Assembly (NCBI GenBank): GCA_019925095.2
Contig: CM034413.1
Coordinates: forward strand, 12,855,001-12,919,000
DNA from: Dendrolimus kikuchii
Taxonomy: Eukaryota; Arthropoda; Insecta; Lepidoptera; Lasiocampidae
Direction: 5' to 3'
DNA length: 64,000 nucleotides
The first letter of the stretch is position 1; each line of letters starts with the position of its first letter. This document shows, piece after piece, positions 40,931 to 51,319 of the stretch. The notes under the pieces are model-generated. The model did no database searches. It saw only the letters and a list, made by a program, of their open reading frames with translations, and was not told where the DNA came from. Both the position numbers and the translations under genes were made by a program.

Positions 40931-41204
40931 GTAATGGAACTTATTTGATAATATAATCATATTTTTGAAAAAAAAATCTTTGCTCTGTGTTGAATACATT
41001 TCAGTCCTTGGCTCGATTTTCATATCCCACAGATAGTTTCCCAAAATTTATCGACACTAAAGATATTTGGGGAAAAAATTGTATGTCTGTGTGCAGTTCA
41101 CACGCAATAGAAGTGAAACTTCAGAAAATATGCAAGAGAATATAATTATGTCTACAACGCTTAGTAGACAAGAGTGAGGAGGGTACGTAGCACCGCACAA
41201 AGAG

Positions 41205-41660
41205 CCCAAGTTGTATGTAACGACAACTCTCTATAACGCCATAAAATGCACTGTCCTTTCAGTGTCGTTATATAGAGTTTACACTGTATTACTTTATATT
41301 ATTCCCAATAAAATACTAATGCATTTGAGTGACGACTGTATATACGGAATTCCCGCTATCGACTCACTAATCTGTGATGCACAATGTAAAACTTATATCT
41401 CATTCTCTCGCAGGTTTAGTCCTATAGATTTATGGGTTTATCACTTTTTAGTGTCGCTGTTTCGTTTCATCGAGTTTCAAAACGATTCTAAAGAAGTTTT
41501 ACTTCAAAAAAGTGGTGCATGCTTTCCGGCCGGAATCCGAATCTGCAGCCTCTGAGTTAGGGCAGACTAAGCTACGACGACGTCAATATTACAAACCCTA
41601 AACCTTTCCAAATAACTTTCATCGCACATAAACACAAATTAACGAGTCCAAAATAATCGA
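41205..41660. repeat. Duplicated ~430-bp block, copy 2
   Basis: Partner of 37725-38165. Its tRNA-like segment (41513-41584) has lost about 13-15 bp (GCAGACTAAGC in place of the copy with CGTGCTAACCAC), removing most of the A box. Confidence 0.7.
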
Positions 41661-41689
41661 ATTCAAATTCAAATCAAGTCCCAGATTTA

Positions 41690-41790
41690 TGTGCTTATCT
41701 CTTTTTAGTGTCGCTTTTTCGTTTCATCTAGTTTGACATCACAACGGCTCTAAAGAAGTTTCACTTCAAAACACTGTTCCAAGATTCAAG
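41690..41790. repeat. Partial third copy of the CATCGAGTTTC block
   Basis: ATTTATGTGCTTATCTCTTT, TTCGTTTCATCTAGTTTGAC and AAAGAAGTTTCACTTC repeat the middle of the block above; another partial lies at 51325-51460. Confidence 0.6.
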
Positions 41791-41953
41791 CGATGGTCAT
41801 AAAATACATACATACATACTTGCTGCAGAGACCTTGCAGCTTGTCAATGTTTCGCCCTTGGCGGTGTACGATTTTCAAGCTTAAGTTATAAACCTCAGCC
41901 TTTATTATACGAATTGGCGGTATCAGGTAATTTCATAAAGTGTTATTATACTA

Positions 41954-42225
41954 GGTAAGGAAAGGAATGCTCCGGTGGTTCGGGCATGTGAAAAGAATGC
42001 ATGATGAAAGAATGACTAAACAGATATACAATGCAAAAGTGATCAAATTGATCGTGTACTAGCGGAGGGTGATGTCAGGAGCCTTAAGAACAGACGAGCG
42101 TGCATGACAAGAGTTATGAATGTCAAAGAGGCAAGTGAGGTGTGTAAGAATAAGCCTAAATGGCGCTCTGTTGTTCGTGCCTACCCCGCAAGGGAACTGG
42201 CGTCAAGTTATGTATGTATGTTATT
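41954..42225 (+). mobile_element. RTE-like YPARELA copy, subfamily with GCATGATGAAAG
   Basis: AAGGAAAGGAATGCTCCGGT start; the stretch encoding DGCRSRGRPRHTFH is deleted (AAAAGTGATCAAATTG). Tail GTTATGTATGTATG; the stop is lost because GGCGTGA is GGCGTCA. Confidence 0.85.
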
Positions 42226-42360
42226 ATACTTAAATACAAATTTAAAAGGTTTTTCAAATTAAATTCCACTGGAGAAAATTTTTGGAAAGTAATCTTTATA
42301 TATATAATTTAGATTCACAATTGGAGTCGGTACGTTGCGCTGGAATCGGGTTCTAAGATT

Positions 42361-42486
42361 TTGATAACGATTTTGTCCTGACCTACGGGGCCGAGACATG
42401 GACACTGACGGCAGGATTAGTTCACGGGTTCCAAGTCGCTCAACGGGCTACGGAGCGAACTATGTTGGGTGTTTCTCTTATTAATA
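42361..42486 (+). mobile_element. RTE-like fragment (TYGAETWTLT type) abutting HRRW copy
   Basis: TTTTGTCCTGACCTACGGGG encodes VLTYGAETWTLTAGLVHGFQ then VAQRATERTMLGVSLIN, a conserved part just after the RT core. The HRRW retroposon starts at that point. Confidence 0.8.
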
Positions 42487-42785
42487 TTTTATCCGTGCAG
42501 GAACGGAGAAAGAATACAATTTCCTGCGTTGGGGCGGCCTGTCGTAAGAGGCAACTCAACAACCCACAGCCAGGTGGTAGGGCATTTGCCCGACTGGATG
42601 GCTACCACCCCTAGTCTAAAGTATGTCGCCATAACAAACTTGAGTTGTGTTCCGGCATTAGTGACCAGGTTCCAGTTTCCCTTAAGAGAGAAGCAGCGCA
42701 TTTGTAGCAACTTTGGTGTTGCAAATATCCATAGGCGATGGTAACCGCTTTCCATCAAGTGAGCCGTCTGCCTGTCTGCTGATCT
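42487..42785 (+). mobile_element. HRRW retroposon copy 8
   Basis: Starts TTTATCCGTGCAGGAACGG. Its sense frame is open from CRNGERIQFPALGRPVVRG to FGVANIHRRW. The poly(A) side ends at CTGCTGATCT without an A-run. Confidence 0.88.
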
Positions 42786-42949
42786 TTTAATTCTTTCGAA
42801 TTATAGTAATAATATAATCTTATCTTCCAGGTTTTCCATCCAAAAAATGTGGAATAAACAGAAATATGCTTAAATTAAATTCTTATTAATATTTCTCAAA
42901 CCGATTAGATTTTATCTCATGCAGAGGTATGATGTAAAGATTTGCAGAT

Positions 42950-43185
42950 TTACCAAATGTTTATAACTTTAAAGTATGGGGTCGCGACCCTGGGACCATG
43001 GGGGCCTGAGGCGCACAAAATTTATCAAGACATTGCGAAACGCCTGGTAGATGTCTCACGTGAGCAAAAGACTGGTCTGTTCCTCGGAGGCTCGGACAAC
43101 GCATTAGCGTTGCGATACAGCGAGGTAATGTGGCCAGTCTTTTGGGCACATTTCCAACTGACAGCGGTCTGGGACTAGATTTTAT
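42950..43185 (+). mobile_element. C-terminal scrap of non-LTR element (LGPWGPEA type), frameshifted
   Basis: The frame at 42942 reads VATLGPWGPEAHKIYQDIAK then RLVDVSREQKTG. A frameshift near 43085 moves on to GQRISVAIQRGNVASLLGTF in another frame. Same family as 59340-59490. Confidence 0.75.
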
Positions 43186-43329
43186 AGTTTAATTTTAATT
43201 TGTACGTATACTTATTTATACTTTAAAGAAAATAACAAATATTTATAATTTTAAAGATTTTTTTTAAATATTCAATATTACACGGTGACATGTATTTCTC
43301 GAAAATTGCAATTTTGAAAGGATGGTATA

Positions 43330-43740
43330 CATAATAAAACTGCGTTTTAACGGTTTTGAGCGCGGTAATTTATTTGATTTTTATTATTCCGACGTTTCGG
43401 CCACTTTCTAGTGGCCGTGATCACGGAAGACAAAGATGTCAAGTGTCAACGAGGATTGCTAAAGTTTTATTTAGCCTTGTTCATCAACTTGTTCATTTTA
43501 ATTATTTAGTTTAAATTTTGCTTATGGTTATTATTTACTCTATGGGAGCCTAATCTAATTTACTACCGCTTCGCAACATGTTGTGGCTTGAAGAGAAGAA
43601 GCGGCGCCAGAAACTCTTCAGCAAACATGCCTAGATCTAATAATTTTATATAATATTAAAATGGGTGAAAGGAAAAATAAAAGAATTATCAATCAAGTTG
43701 GTTTGTGTTCCGTTGCACGCAGAAAGAGCTCACAATGAGT
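43330..43740 (-). mobile_element. Penelope-like terminal repeat
   Basis: Best-preserved single repeat: GTTTTAACGGTTTTGAGCGC, ATTATTCCGACGTTTCGGCC, CCGCTTCGCAACATGTTGTG, AATTTTATATAATATTAAAA. Ends near AGCTCACAATG. Confidence 0.7.
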
Positions 43741-43891
43741 AAGTATTACGTATACAAGTCGCCAAAACTTAAGAAATTATTATACTCTGGCGGTAACCTT
43801 CACTGTCTGTAGATAAACACTTGATTTTTTTATTCATAATTAATTTAATAAAACTTTCTATAGAGGTAAATTAGCAAAGAAAGCCTTTTAA

Positions 43892-44210
43892 TTTTTTTTC
43901 TTTTATTGCAGGAGATCAGCAGACAGGCAGACGGCCCACTTGATGGAAAGCGGTCACCATCGCCTATGGACATTTGCAACACCAAAGGTGCTACAAATGT
44001 GCTGCTGCTCTCTTAAGGGAGACTGGAACCTGGTCACTAATGCCGGAACACGACTCAAGGTTGTTATGGCGACATACTTTAGACCAGGGGTGGTAGCCAT
44101 CCAGTCGGGCAAATGCCCTACCACCTGGCTGTGGGTTGTTAAGTCGCCTCTTACGACAGGCCGCCCGGCCGCAGGAAATTGTATTCGTTCTCCGTTCCTG
44201 CACGGATAAA
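43892..44210 (-). mobile_element. HRRW retroposon copy 9, full length
   Basis: Both ends present (TTTTATTGCAGGAGATCAGC; CCGTTCCTGCACGGATAAAT). The antisense frame of 89 codons is also open, as in other copies. Confidence 0.88.
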
Positions 44211-44473
44211 TGAAACCTATTAGAGTAATGAGAATGATATCGACTATCGATAGCCACCTGTCGATAAATTGTGATCATTAATCATAGCCATCTGCTAGAC
44301 ATGCCGGTAATATGCTAAATTAACTGCCTGATACTGCAAAGTCATCGGCTCATCGTGTAGTAGGCCCCCACCTAAATATATTAATATCACGACGGGGTCG
44401 TTAATTTAAGGATGACTCTAAAGGTGTATGCATATTATAAGTTGAGACCGACGGACGCGGCTTACAACGTATC

Positions 44474-44851
44474 TTTTTTGTTTTTTTTTTAATAGCTGGA
44501 GTACAGCAGTCAGGCTGACGGCCCACCTAATGGAAAATGGTTACCGTTGCCTATGGACGTTTGCAACACCAGAGATGTCACCAACGCGCTGCCGGCCTCG
44601 AAGAAATTTTATGACACCTTTTTTGAAAAACTCCATATCGTAGCGCTGTGGGAAAACCTCGGCTGTGAGCTTATTCCAAATCCCCACGGTGCGCAAGAGA
44701 AACAGAACCGTTGCGAACATGAACGAAGCGGCTCAAGGAAGTGGGGGTGAACTCCCAACCGATGGCCAGCGGTGCGATGGTAGAAAGAGGACGAGGGCAC
44801 CATTCTAAACAGATCCTCGGAACACTCCCCTTTATACAGTCGGTAGAATAT
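44474..44851 (-). mobile_element. 3' end of CR1/Jockey-type element (GECSE family)
   Basis: The minus strand reads IFYRLYKGECSEDLFRMVPS then SFYHRTAGHRLGVHPHFLEP, the C-terminal region of a CR1/Jockey-type ORF2. It shifts frame before the end, which is homologous to the HRRW tail (VANVHR), and finishes in poly(A) (T-run 44481-44490). Confidence 0.85.
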
Positions 44852-44867
44852 CAAAATCAAATCAAAT

Positions 44868-45140
44868 CATCAAAATCGGTCCCACCGTTAAAGAGGTCTG
44901 CAGCGGCGCCACCTACCGGATCTAGTCGTGAATCTAAAATATCCTGGGATCCAGTTGAACACACACAAAAATAAATCACCTAAATCAGACAAATGAAAAT
45001 GAGTTTAAATGCAGTCAGATCATAACAAATCAATGGCAGAACTGAAGTTTTTTAATGATGTTTTTTTATTGATGTATATCATATTTTAATACTTATTATC
45101 CTATTCCGGACGACGACAATTCCAAAAACACAAAAATTCA
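44868..45140 (+). repeat. Dispersed TCATCAAAATCGGTCCCACC element, copy 2
   Basis: Partner of 32670-33010, lacking its internal GCCGAAATAGGCCGGGAAA stretch. Confidence 0.6.
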
Positions 45141-45152
45141 GTCAGAAGCGTC

Positions 45153-45398
45153 TTTTATCTGTGCAGGAACGGAGGAAGAATACAATTTCCTGCGGCCGGG
45201 CGGCCTGTCGTAGGGCATTTGCCCGACTGGATGGCTACCACCCCTGGTCTAAAGTATGTCGCCATAACAACCTTGAGTTGTGTTCCGGCATTAGTGACCA
45301 GTTTCCAGTTTACCTTAAGAGAGCAGCAGCGCATTTGTAGCAACTTTGCTGTTGCAAATGTTCATAGGCGATGGTAACCGCTTTCCATCAAGTGGGCC
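45153..45398 (+). mobile_element. HRRW retroposon copy 10, internal deletion, no tail
   Basis: Starts TTTTATCTGTGCAGGAACGG. GCCTGTCGTAGGGCATTTGC shows loss of about 32 bp. Stops at AGTGGGCC before the poly(A) site. Confidence 0.85.
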
Positions 45399-45484
45399 CT
45401 ATGCTTGCACTACAGACTACGTATATAAAAATGATATGAAGATAAACATCATTAAGAATAAATTTCGATCTCGACTTGCTAATG

Positions 45485-45722
45485 AACATCATCATCATCA
45501 TCATCATCCGAGCGTTAAATCCCGGTTGCGTTCGGAGCGATCACTTCGACGCCCAGGGTCCGCTTTCCTACTCTTTCTTCTCCACTTCGCGCGATCTTCG
45601 GCATCCCTTGTATTGAGACCATTGGTACGCATGTCATCCCTCACAACGTCAAGCCAGCATTTCTTGGGCCTATCCTTTCGACCGGGACCTGGCGGAGACT
45701 TGCTAATGAACATCTCCAGGAT
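45485..45722 (-). mobile_element. RTE-like C-terminus (KCWLDVVRDDMR type)
   Basis: The minus frame reads RPKKCWLDVVRDDMRTNGLN then RDAEDRAKWRRKSRKADPGR and stop, with a (CAT)n/(ATG)n-like tail at 45487-45508. A second RTE-like lineage, distinct from YPARELA. Confidence 0.82.
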
Positions 45723-45934
45723 TTAATGTCAATAGCTTGCATCAATTCTACTCCAAACTGCAGACAAATAGTCCGTAACAAAAAATGTCGTGCGAACCGC
45801 GATTGTCTTTTCATTTCTTAAAACAGACCCCAAATGAAACTAATTGGTGACCCTTGGTCTAGGGTATTGACTAAACAGGGGCGCTACATGGGCTAGAGCC
45901 GCCTCTGCTGACAATTTTCACTTTATTAATAAGT

Positions 45935-46251
45935 TTTTATCCGTGCAGGAACGGAGAAAGAATACAACTTCCTGCGGCCAGGCGGCCTGTCGTAAGAGGC
46001 GACTTAACAACTTACAGCCAGGTGGTAGGCCATTTGCCCGACTGGATGGCTACCACCTCTGGTCTAAAGTATGTCGCCATAACAACCTTGAGTTGTGTTC
46101 CAGCATTAGTGACCAGGTTCCAGTTTCCCTTAAGAGAGCAGCAGCGCATTTGTAGCACTTTTGGTGCTGCAAATGTCCATAGGCGATGGTAACCGCTTTC
46201 CATCAAGTGGGCCATCAGCCTGTCTGCTGATCTCCTGCAATAAAAAAAAAA
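45935..46251 (+). mobile_element. HRRW retroposon copy 11, full length with AATAAA and poly(A)
   Basis: The clearest copy for polarity: TTTTTATCCGTGCAGGAACG at the 5' end and CTCCTGCAATAAAAAAAAAA at the 3' end. This sets the sense strand of the whole family. Confidence 0.92.
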
Positions 46252-46285
46252 GTATTTAGTATTAATTCTAAAAAAAACAAACAAA

Positions 46286-46851
46286 ACTTCCTGCCCATTG
46301 CCACCAAAATTAAGTTTACAGAGTCGCTAATTTTACCCATACTTGATTATGTCGACGCCAGCTATTTAGATTTGACTCAAGAGCAACTTAATAAACTTGA
46401 GCACCTCCAAAACTTTTCCATAAGGTTCATATTTGGTCTACGTAAGTTTGACCACGTTTCTGAATTTTGTAAAAAACTCAAGTGGTTGCCAATTCGTTTT
46501 CGCCGGAATACTCACATTCTTTCATTGCTTTATAGTATTTTATTCATCCCTAATACTCCACAGTACCTTAAAGAACGCTTCGAATTTATTTCTTGCTCTC
46601 ACAATTTACGCCCTTCCAGTCAACATAGACTTATTACTCCTATTCATAATACAACGTTCTTCAATAATTCTTTCACGGTTAAGGCTGTCCAACTTTGGAA
46701 TTCATTGCCTGTTGCGGTCAGACAAGCAAAATCCCTAATAACATTTAAGAACTTGGTCAGGAAATTCTATCTGCAATATAATGATATGCAATTTTATATA
46801 ATTAGTAGATGTTATAATGGTGGTGTGGTGTTACAAGAATGGATAAGGTGA
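46286..46851 (+). mobile_element. C-terminal part of Jockey/CR1-type ORF2
   Basis: Open frame: FLPIATKIKFTESLILPILD, then LEHLQNFSIRFIFGLRKFDH and FTVKAVQLWNSLPVAVRQAK, typical of the region after the reverse transcriptase in Jockey-like elements. It starts at once after the HRRW poly(A) and ends beside another retroelement piece. Confidence 0.85.
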
Positions 46852-47160
46852 GAAATGAGTACATAAGGGGATCTTTGAAAGTTGCACCTGTGACAGAAAA
46901 ATTGAGAGGAAGAAGATTAAGTTAGTATGGGCATATAATGAGGAGGGATGAAAGTCACGTGACAAAAAGAATGTTATACTACAAGATCGATGGGTACAAA
47001 TTTAAAGGTAGACCAAAAAAAGATGGATGGATTGTGTGAAGGATGACATGATGATATGCGGTGTGACAGAAGAGGTATGTCAGAATAGAAGAGTGTGGAA
47101 GGAAAAGACATATTGTGCCGACCCCAAGTAATTGGGATATGGTGAAAGAAAAGAGAGTTA
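46843..47160 (+). mobile_element. RTE-like C-terminus (GRPKK-WMD...TYCADPK type)
   Basis: Encodes MDKVRNEYIRGSLKVAPVTE then, after one in-frame stop and a small shift, WMDCVKDDMMICGVTEE and KTYCADPK stop. A third RTE-like lineage; scraps at 19888 and 59040. Confidence 0.78.
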
Positions 47161-47319
47161 TATTGCATATGGTTATATCTTTATTATGTTTAAATAGTTG
47201 CATATTATCACCATATCTTGTATATGTATATAACTTATGTGTATATTTGTATAGATTAGATTTATTATTAGATTAGATGTTAGATCTGCCTTTCACTAAA
47301 TTTAAAACTAAATAAAAAA

Positions 47320-47870
47320 GCATCTTGCTAAAAAGGGGATACTACACTATTGAAGAATACTTAAATGACAAAAATTCATTTACATAGCAGCTCGCTCCAA
47401 CCTCTTATACTAAATTTTGTATAACTTTTTTTTTTCTTGCCATGCTTGTAAGGAATTTGTGGAGACATATTGCAGCATAACATTTTAGCATGTCATGTCA
47501 TTATTATAACTATAACATTATTTTTCTTTCCTTTTATTGTCTTGGTCTTATTGAGTATGCATTATTTGCTACAACTCCATTAATTCTTCAAAAAGTAATT
47601 CTGTAACATACTTCTGTACAAAACTTATAAAAAAAAAGAATTTGAGATATAAATAGAATATGAAATATAAAGAAAAACAATATTTAGCTAGACGTGTTGC
47701 TGGAGAGTTTCTTACCGCTTCTTCTCCTTTACAGCATCAACACGTTGCGAAGCGGTGTACATAGAATAGGAAGTAAAAAATTCAATTTTAACTTACATGT
47801 ATGACCTTCAAAAAGTGTTCTCCAGTGGAACTTATTTTGAATAAAAACTTTTGAATTTGAATTTGAATAT
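47320..47870 (+). mobile_element. End of CR1-like ORF plus 3' UTR
   Basis: GGATACTACACTATTGAAGA encodes GYYTIEEYLNDKNSFT and stop. The 3' UTR contains the CTAGACGTGTTGCTGGAGAG...ACACGTTGCGAAGCGGTGTA module and ends AATAAAAACTTTTGAATTTG with a TTGAAT repeat. Confidence 0.75.
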
Positions 47871-47924
47871 ATATATATATAGTATAGTTATATATTTATT
47901 ATTAAAATGTAAGTAATCGTACAA

Positions 47925-48105
47925 TAATTATGTATACCACCATCGCCACTCCTAATCAGAATATACTTGCCACGGGTTGTCTGGAAGAGATCGCTTTTTA
48001 GCGACAAGACCGCCCTTTGTACCCAATTAGAAATATACCTAATTCGTAAGTTTTCTGTAATGGTGTACAATAAAGTGTTATCTATCTATCTAATTCTAAC
48101 TAAAT
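47925..48105 (+). mobile_element. 3' UTR of non-LTR element (GGAAGAGATCGCT type)
   Basis: GGTTGTCTGGAAGAGATCGC, AGCGACAAGACCGCCCTTTG, then GTACAATAAAGTGTTATCTA and (TCTA)n. Polyadenylation signal and tail show + orientation. Confidence 0.75.
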
Positions 48106-48112
48106 CTATCTA

Positions 48113-48124
48113 ATTATGTATATA

Positions 48125-48170
<46 letters not shown>
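48113..48170. repeat. (TA)n microsatellite
   Basis: Near-uninterrupted TA/ATAT run with a few G interruptions at the left. Confidence 0.9.
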
Positions 48171-48172
<2 letters not shown>

Positions 48173-48960
48173 ATATACATATAATATACATATAAAACAA
48201 AAAAATATCTATTTATTCGTATGATGAAAATGTTATTTTATGGCTAATCTTTAATATATATTCCTTATTACAAATTTGTAACTAATTATATTATATATTA
48301 TAATATATAGCTATTATGTATTTATCAATACTGCAGAAAATAGATGTATATGTGTATTATGAATAAAATATATGTGTATATTTATTTTACTAAACAAATA
48401 ATGTTGGTGTCTCTGTATTCGTTACATGTACTGTCTAATTGGTAAAGTACGAACTCATTTTTTGTGTGCTAACAAATTATTTCAAAGGTAGTTTGAAACA
48501 AATATCTTTTTAACTTACGGGACGTGAACTTACTCTGCCGTAACACAGTTTAAAACTAGTACGGGGAGTAATGATTGTCGCATATTGTTAAATTAAGCAC
48601 TATTGTATATTGTACTTGTTTAGCTTATAACTGAAAGCAAATTATTTCTTATTTCTTAATATACCGATAGGACTCTCAATATTGGTTTTAATTACTAACA
48701 TGTCTTCTACTTATTTATGCTACTTATTTAATTCTATGGCGTTACGGGTATCCATTGATAGTATTCATAAGGGATGCAAAAAGACCTGAATTGACTGATA
48801 AAACTACATTAACGTGAATGAAGTCGCAGGCAAAAGTGAGTCATAAATAATACTTCAAAGTTGCAACTGTTTTTATCGTGTTGAAATCTTTTGATTAAAA
48901 GTTCATGCAAATGTCAGTATGCTGTTTGGATATGCAAGATAATTGGCCACTGCTGACTGT
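48171..48960. other. Unassigned AT-rich sequence
   Basis: No supported feature. Confidence 0.3.
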
Positions 48961-48963
48961 TCT

Positions 48964-49385
48964 AGCTGCGTCAGCAGGAAAACTGAGTCATTGAACTTGG
49001 ATAGGCATACCTATGTACAGATAGCATGACAAGTTACTTAAATACATATATACTACACTAGGAACACAAATTAATTGGAAATTCCCACGTGTAGGTTTCA
49101 TAAATTTGTAATTCTTTACTTAGTGTACTTGCTGCGTCAGCAAAAAAACTGAGTCATTGAACTTAGGTAGGCACGCATATATACAGACAGCATCAAAAGT
49201 AACTTAAATACATATATACTACACTAAGAACAAAAATAAATTAGATATTCCTACGTGTACCTTCCATAAAATTTATAATAGTTTACTACTGAACTTGCAG
49301 CGTCAGCAAAAAATCTGAGTCATTGAACTTGGGTAGCCAAGCATATATACAGACAGCATCACAAGTTACTTAAATACATATATAT
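48964..49385. repeat. Tandem repeat, ~165-bp unit, about 2.5 copies
   Basis: GCGTCAGCA...CTGAGTCATTGAACTT starts units near 48967, 49133 and 49299. The third unit is cut by the tail of a non-LTR element (TATATATAAAAAAAAACC). Confidence 0.8.
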
Positions 49386-50100
49386 AAAAAAAAACCTTTA
49401 TTCTACTGTCATTTTACAAACATAATAAAATTAATAAATTGTTACATAGTTATTTTTTTTAAATATATCAAATTAATAAAATCTATCTATGTCCTTTTTC
49501 TAAAAATTTAAAACATTATTATTTCTCTACGGAAGTCGCCTCAGCGGCGTAGGCCTCCCCCAATTTTCTCCATTCATCCCTATTTCTTGCCAGGCTTGTC
49601 CAATGTGGGCCACATCTTTCCTTGAATAGGTCTTCCCATCTTTTATTTGGTCTTTTCCTCTTAGCGCCTCTAGGTATCCGTTCTGACACTTTCCTCGTCC
49701 ATTTTTCCGTGTCCATTCTCTGCACGTGTCCTGCCCAGTTCCTTTTGAGATTTCTTACCTTTTTTAATACATCACATACTGTTGTTTTCCTTCTTATACT
49801 TTTATTAGGAATTTTATCCATCAGTTTCCATGGCCAGGTGGGAGGGCATTTGCCCGACTGGATGGCTACCACCCCTGGTCTAAAGTATGTCGCCATAACA
49901 ACCTTGAGTTGTGTTCCGGCATTAGTGACCAGGTTCCAGTTTCCCTTAAGAGAGCAGCAGCGCATTTGTAGCAACATTGCTGTTGCAAATGTCCATAGGC
50001 GATGGTAACCGCTTTCTATCAAGTGGGCCGTCTGCCTGTCTGCTGATTTCCTGCAAAAAAAAAAAAAAATTTTCACGCCTAGCATGCTTCGCTCCATTTT
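49386..50100 (-). mobile_element. RTE-like C-terminus (AGHVQRM type), split by HRRW copy
   Basis: The minus strand carries MERSMLGVK at 50073-50097, is interrupted, then resumes as LMDKIPNKSIRRKTTVCDVL, NLKRNWAGHVQRMDTEKWTR and LGEAYAAEATSVEK with stop near 49519. The 3' UTR ends AATAAAGG close to 49397. The same lineage as 42361-42486. Confidence 0.85.
49832..50069 (+). mobile_element. HRRW retroposon copy 12, inside an RT gene
   Basis: 5'-truncated at GGCCAGGTGGGAGGGC, 3' end CTGATTTCCTGCAAAAAAAA. It sits antisense to the host element, with GAAA at both junctions as a possible short duplication. Confidence 0.88.
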
Positions 50101-50269
50101 TCTCTGATGAACAGCTAGTTTATTTTCATCTTGCTTACGAAGAGCCTGTTAAACACGGAAGAATTGCTACATCATATTTTTGCTTAAACTCTATGTCTAC
50201 CTCCTTATTTTTCATGATTTCCTTATAATTCCAGTACTTTCTCCGTGTAGTTGCAATCCTTACATTTTA

Positions 50270-50335
50270 CTTACACTTTAAAACACTCCTGGGAAAATTC
50301 TCGCGGGATTCCTGGAATATGAGCTATTGAATCAC
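50270..50335. repeat. Scrap of CCCGCGAC-type element
   Basis: CTGGGAAAATTCTCGCGGGA TTCC-like segment, as at 39450. Short. Confidence 0.4.
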
Positions 50336-50694
50336 TTGAAAATAAATAACGATATTGTTACTATAATAACAACGCCACATCAAAATACATCTGCGTGACT
50401 AACATTATCCCAAATGTTGTAAGAACATAACATGGTATAAGAGATTACTTACTTACGATACTTTTACTGACCGTACTCAAGCCTTGTTTGCATTTGCAGC
50501 ATAATATGAGATCGATACACGTGTTTTATCCACGGGTTAGGTTCAGATTGCTAAGAACATGCTAGTTCATTATAATGTGAAAGCATTTCTTCATAAAGCT
50601 TATTAACTAAAAAATGTATGTGTGTGCAGTTCACACGCGGTAGAAGTGAAACAAAGTATGACAAGGGGTGGGTGGGATTCTAAATTTCGTGACG

Positions 50695-51235
50695 TCACAT
50701 TTCATCCCTATTAATATTATAAATGCGAAAATAACTCTGTTCCGTTTTCACGGAAAAACTACTAGACCGATTTGGCTGTAACTCAGTATATATATTTTCG
50801 ATGCCGAGGATGGACATAGGATAGTTTTTATCCCGAAAAATGGGATAGTTTCCGGTATAAAAAATTGTCTCTCTTTTTGTTATGCTTTCAAGGAAAAGCT
50901 ATTGGACCAATTTGACTGAAATTCAGTATATATGTAATTTTAATACCGAGGGTGGACAAGAGATATTTTTCATACCGTATAATGGGATAGATTTTGGGAT
51001 AGATTTATGTAAAAGTTCTTCCAAAAAGTAGGCTAGGTTTTTTATGATTTGCCATTTTCGTAATTTTGGTCATTTTTGTCGTTTTTTGCCGTTTTTGTCA
51101 TATTTGTCATTTATGTAGTTTTCATAGACGGGGTATAAATAAATAAAACTAGGACGGTTAGAAATGCTCTTTAAACAAGAGGCACGCACTAGAGGTTGAC
51201 CCGCAGCTCACTCGCGAGGTAAACTCTAGTATTAT
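50695..51235 (+). repeat. Dispersed element with repeated CCGATTT blocks
   Basis: ATTAATATTATAAATGCGAA head; two related blocks (ACTAGACCGATTTGGCTGTA; ATTGGACCAATTTGACTGAA) about 130 bp apart; ends ACTCGCGAGGTAAACTCTAG. Typical of insect non-autonomous DNA elements; termini unproved. Confidence 0.5.
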
Positions 51236-51319
51236 TATAGCGTTATAATATATTTAAGCTTTAAAAAGGAAATTTGAAGTATTAACGAATAACATCGAAA
51301 CGTGTTTAAATTGTAATAA

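Noticed and set aside
44553..44974. Short open frames over the 44.5-45.0 kb repeats as small proteins
   Set aside because: They are antisense to a decayed retrotransposon 3' end.
46433..46738. 101-codon frame overlapping the Jockey-type fragment
   Set aside because: Shadow in another frame; the frame with VQLWNSLP and FIFGLRKF is the coding one.
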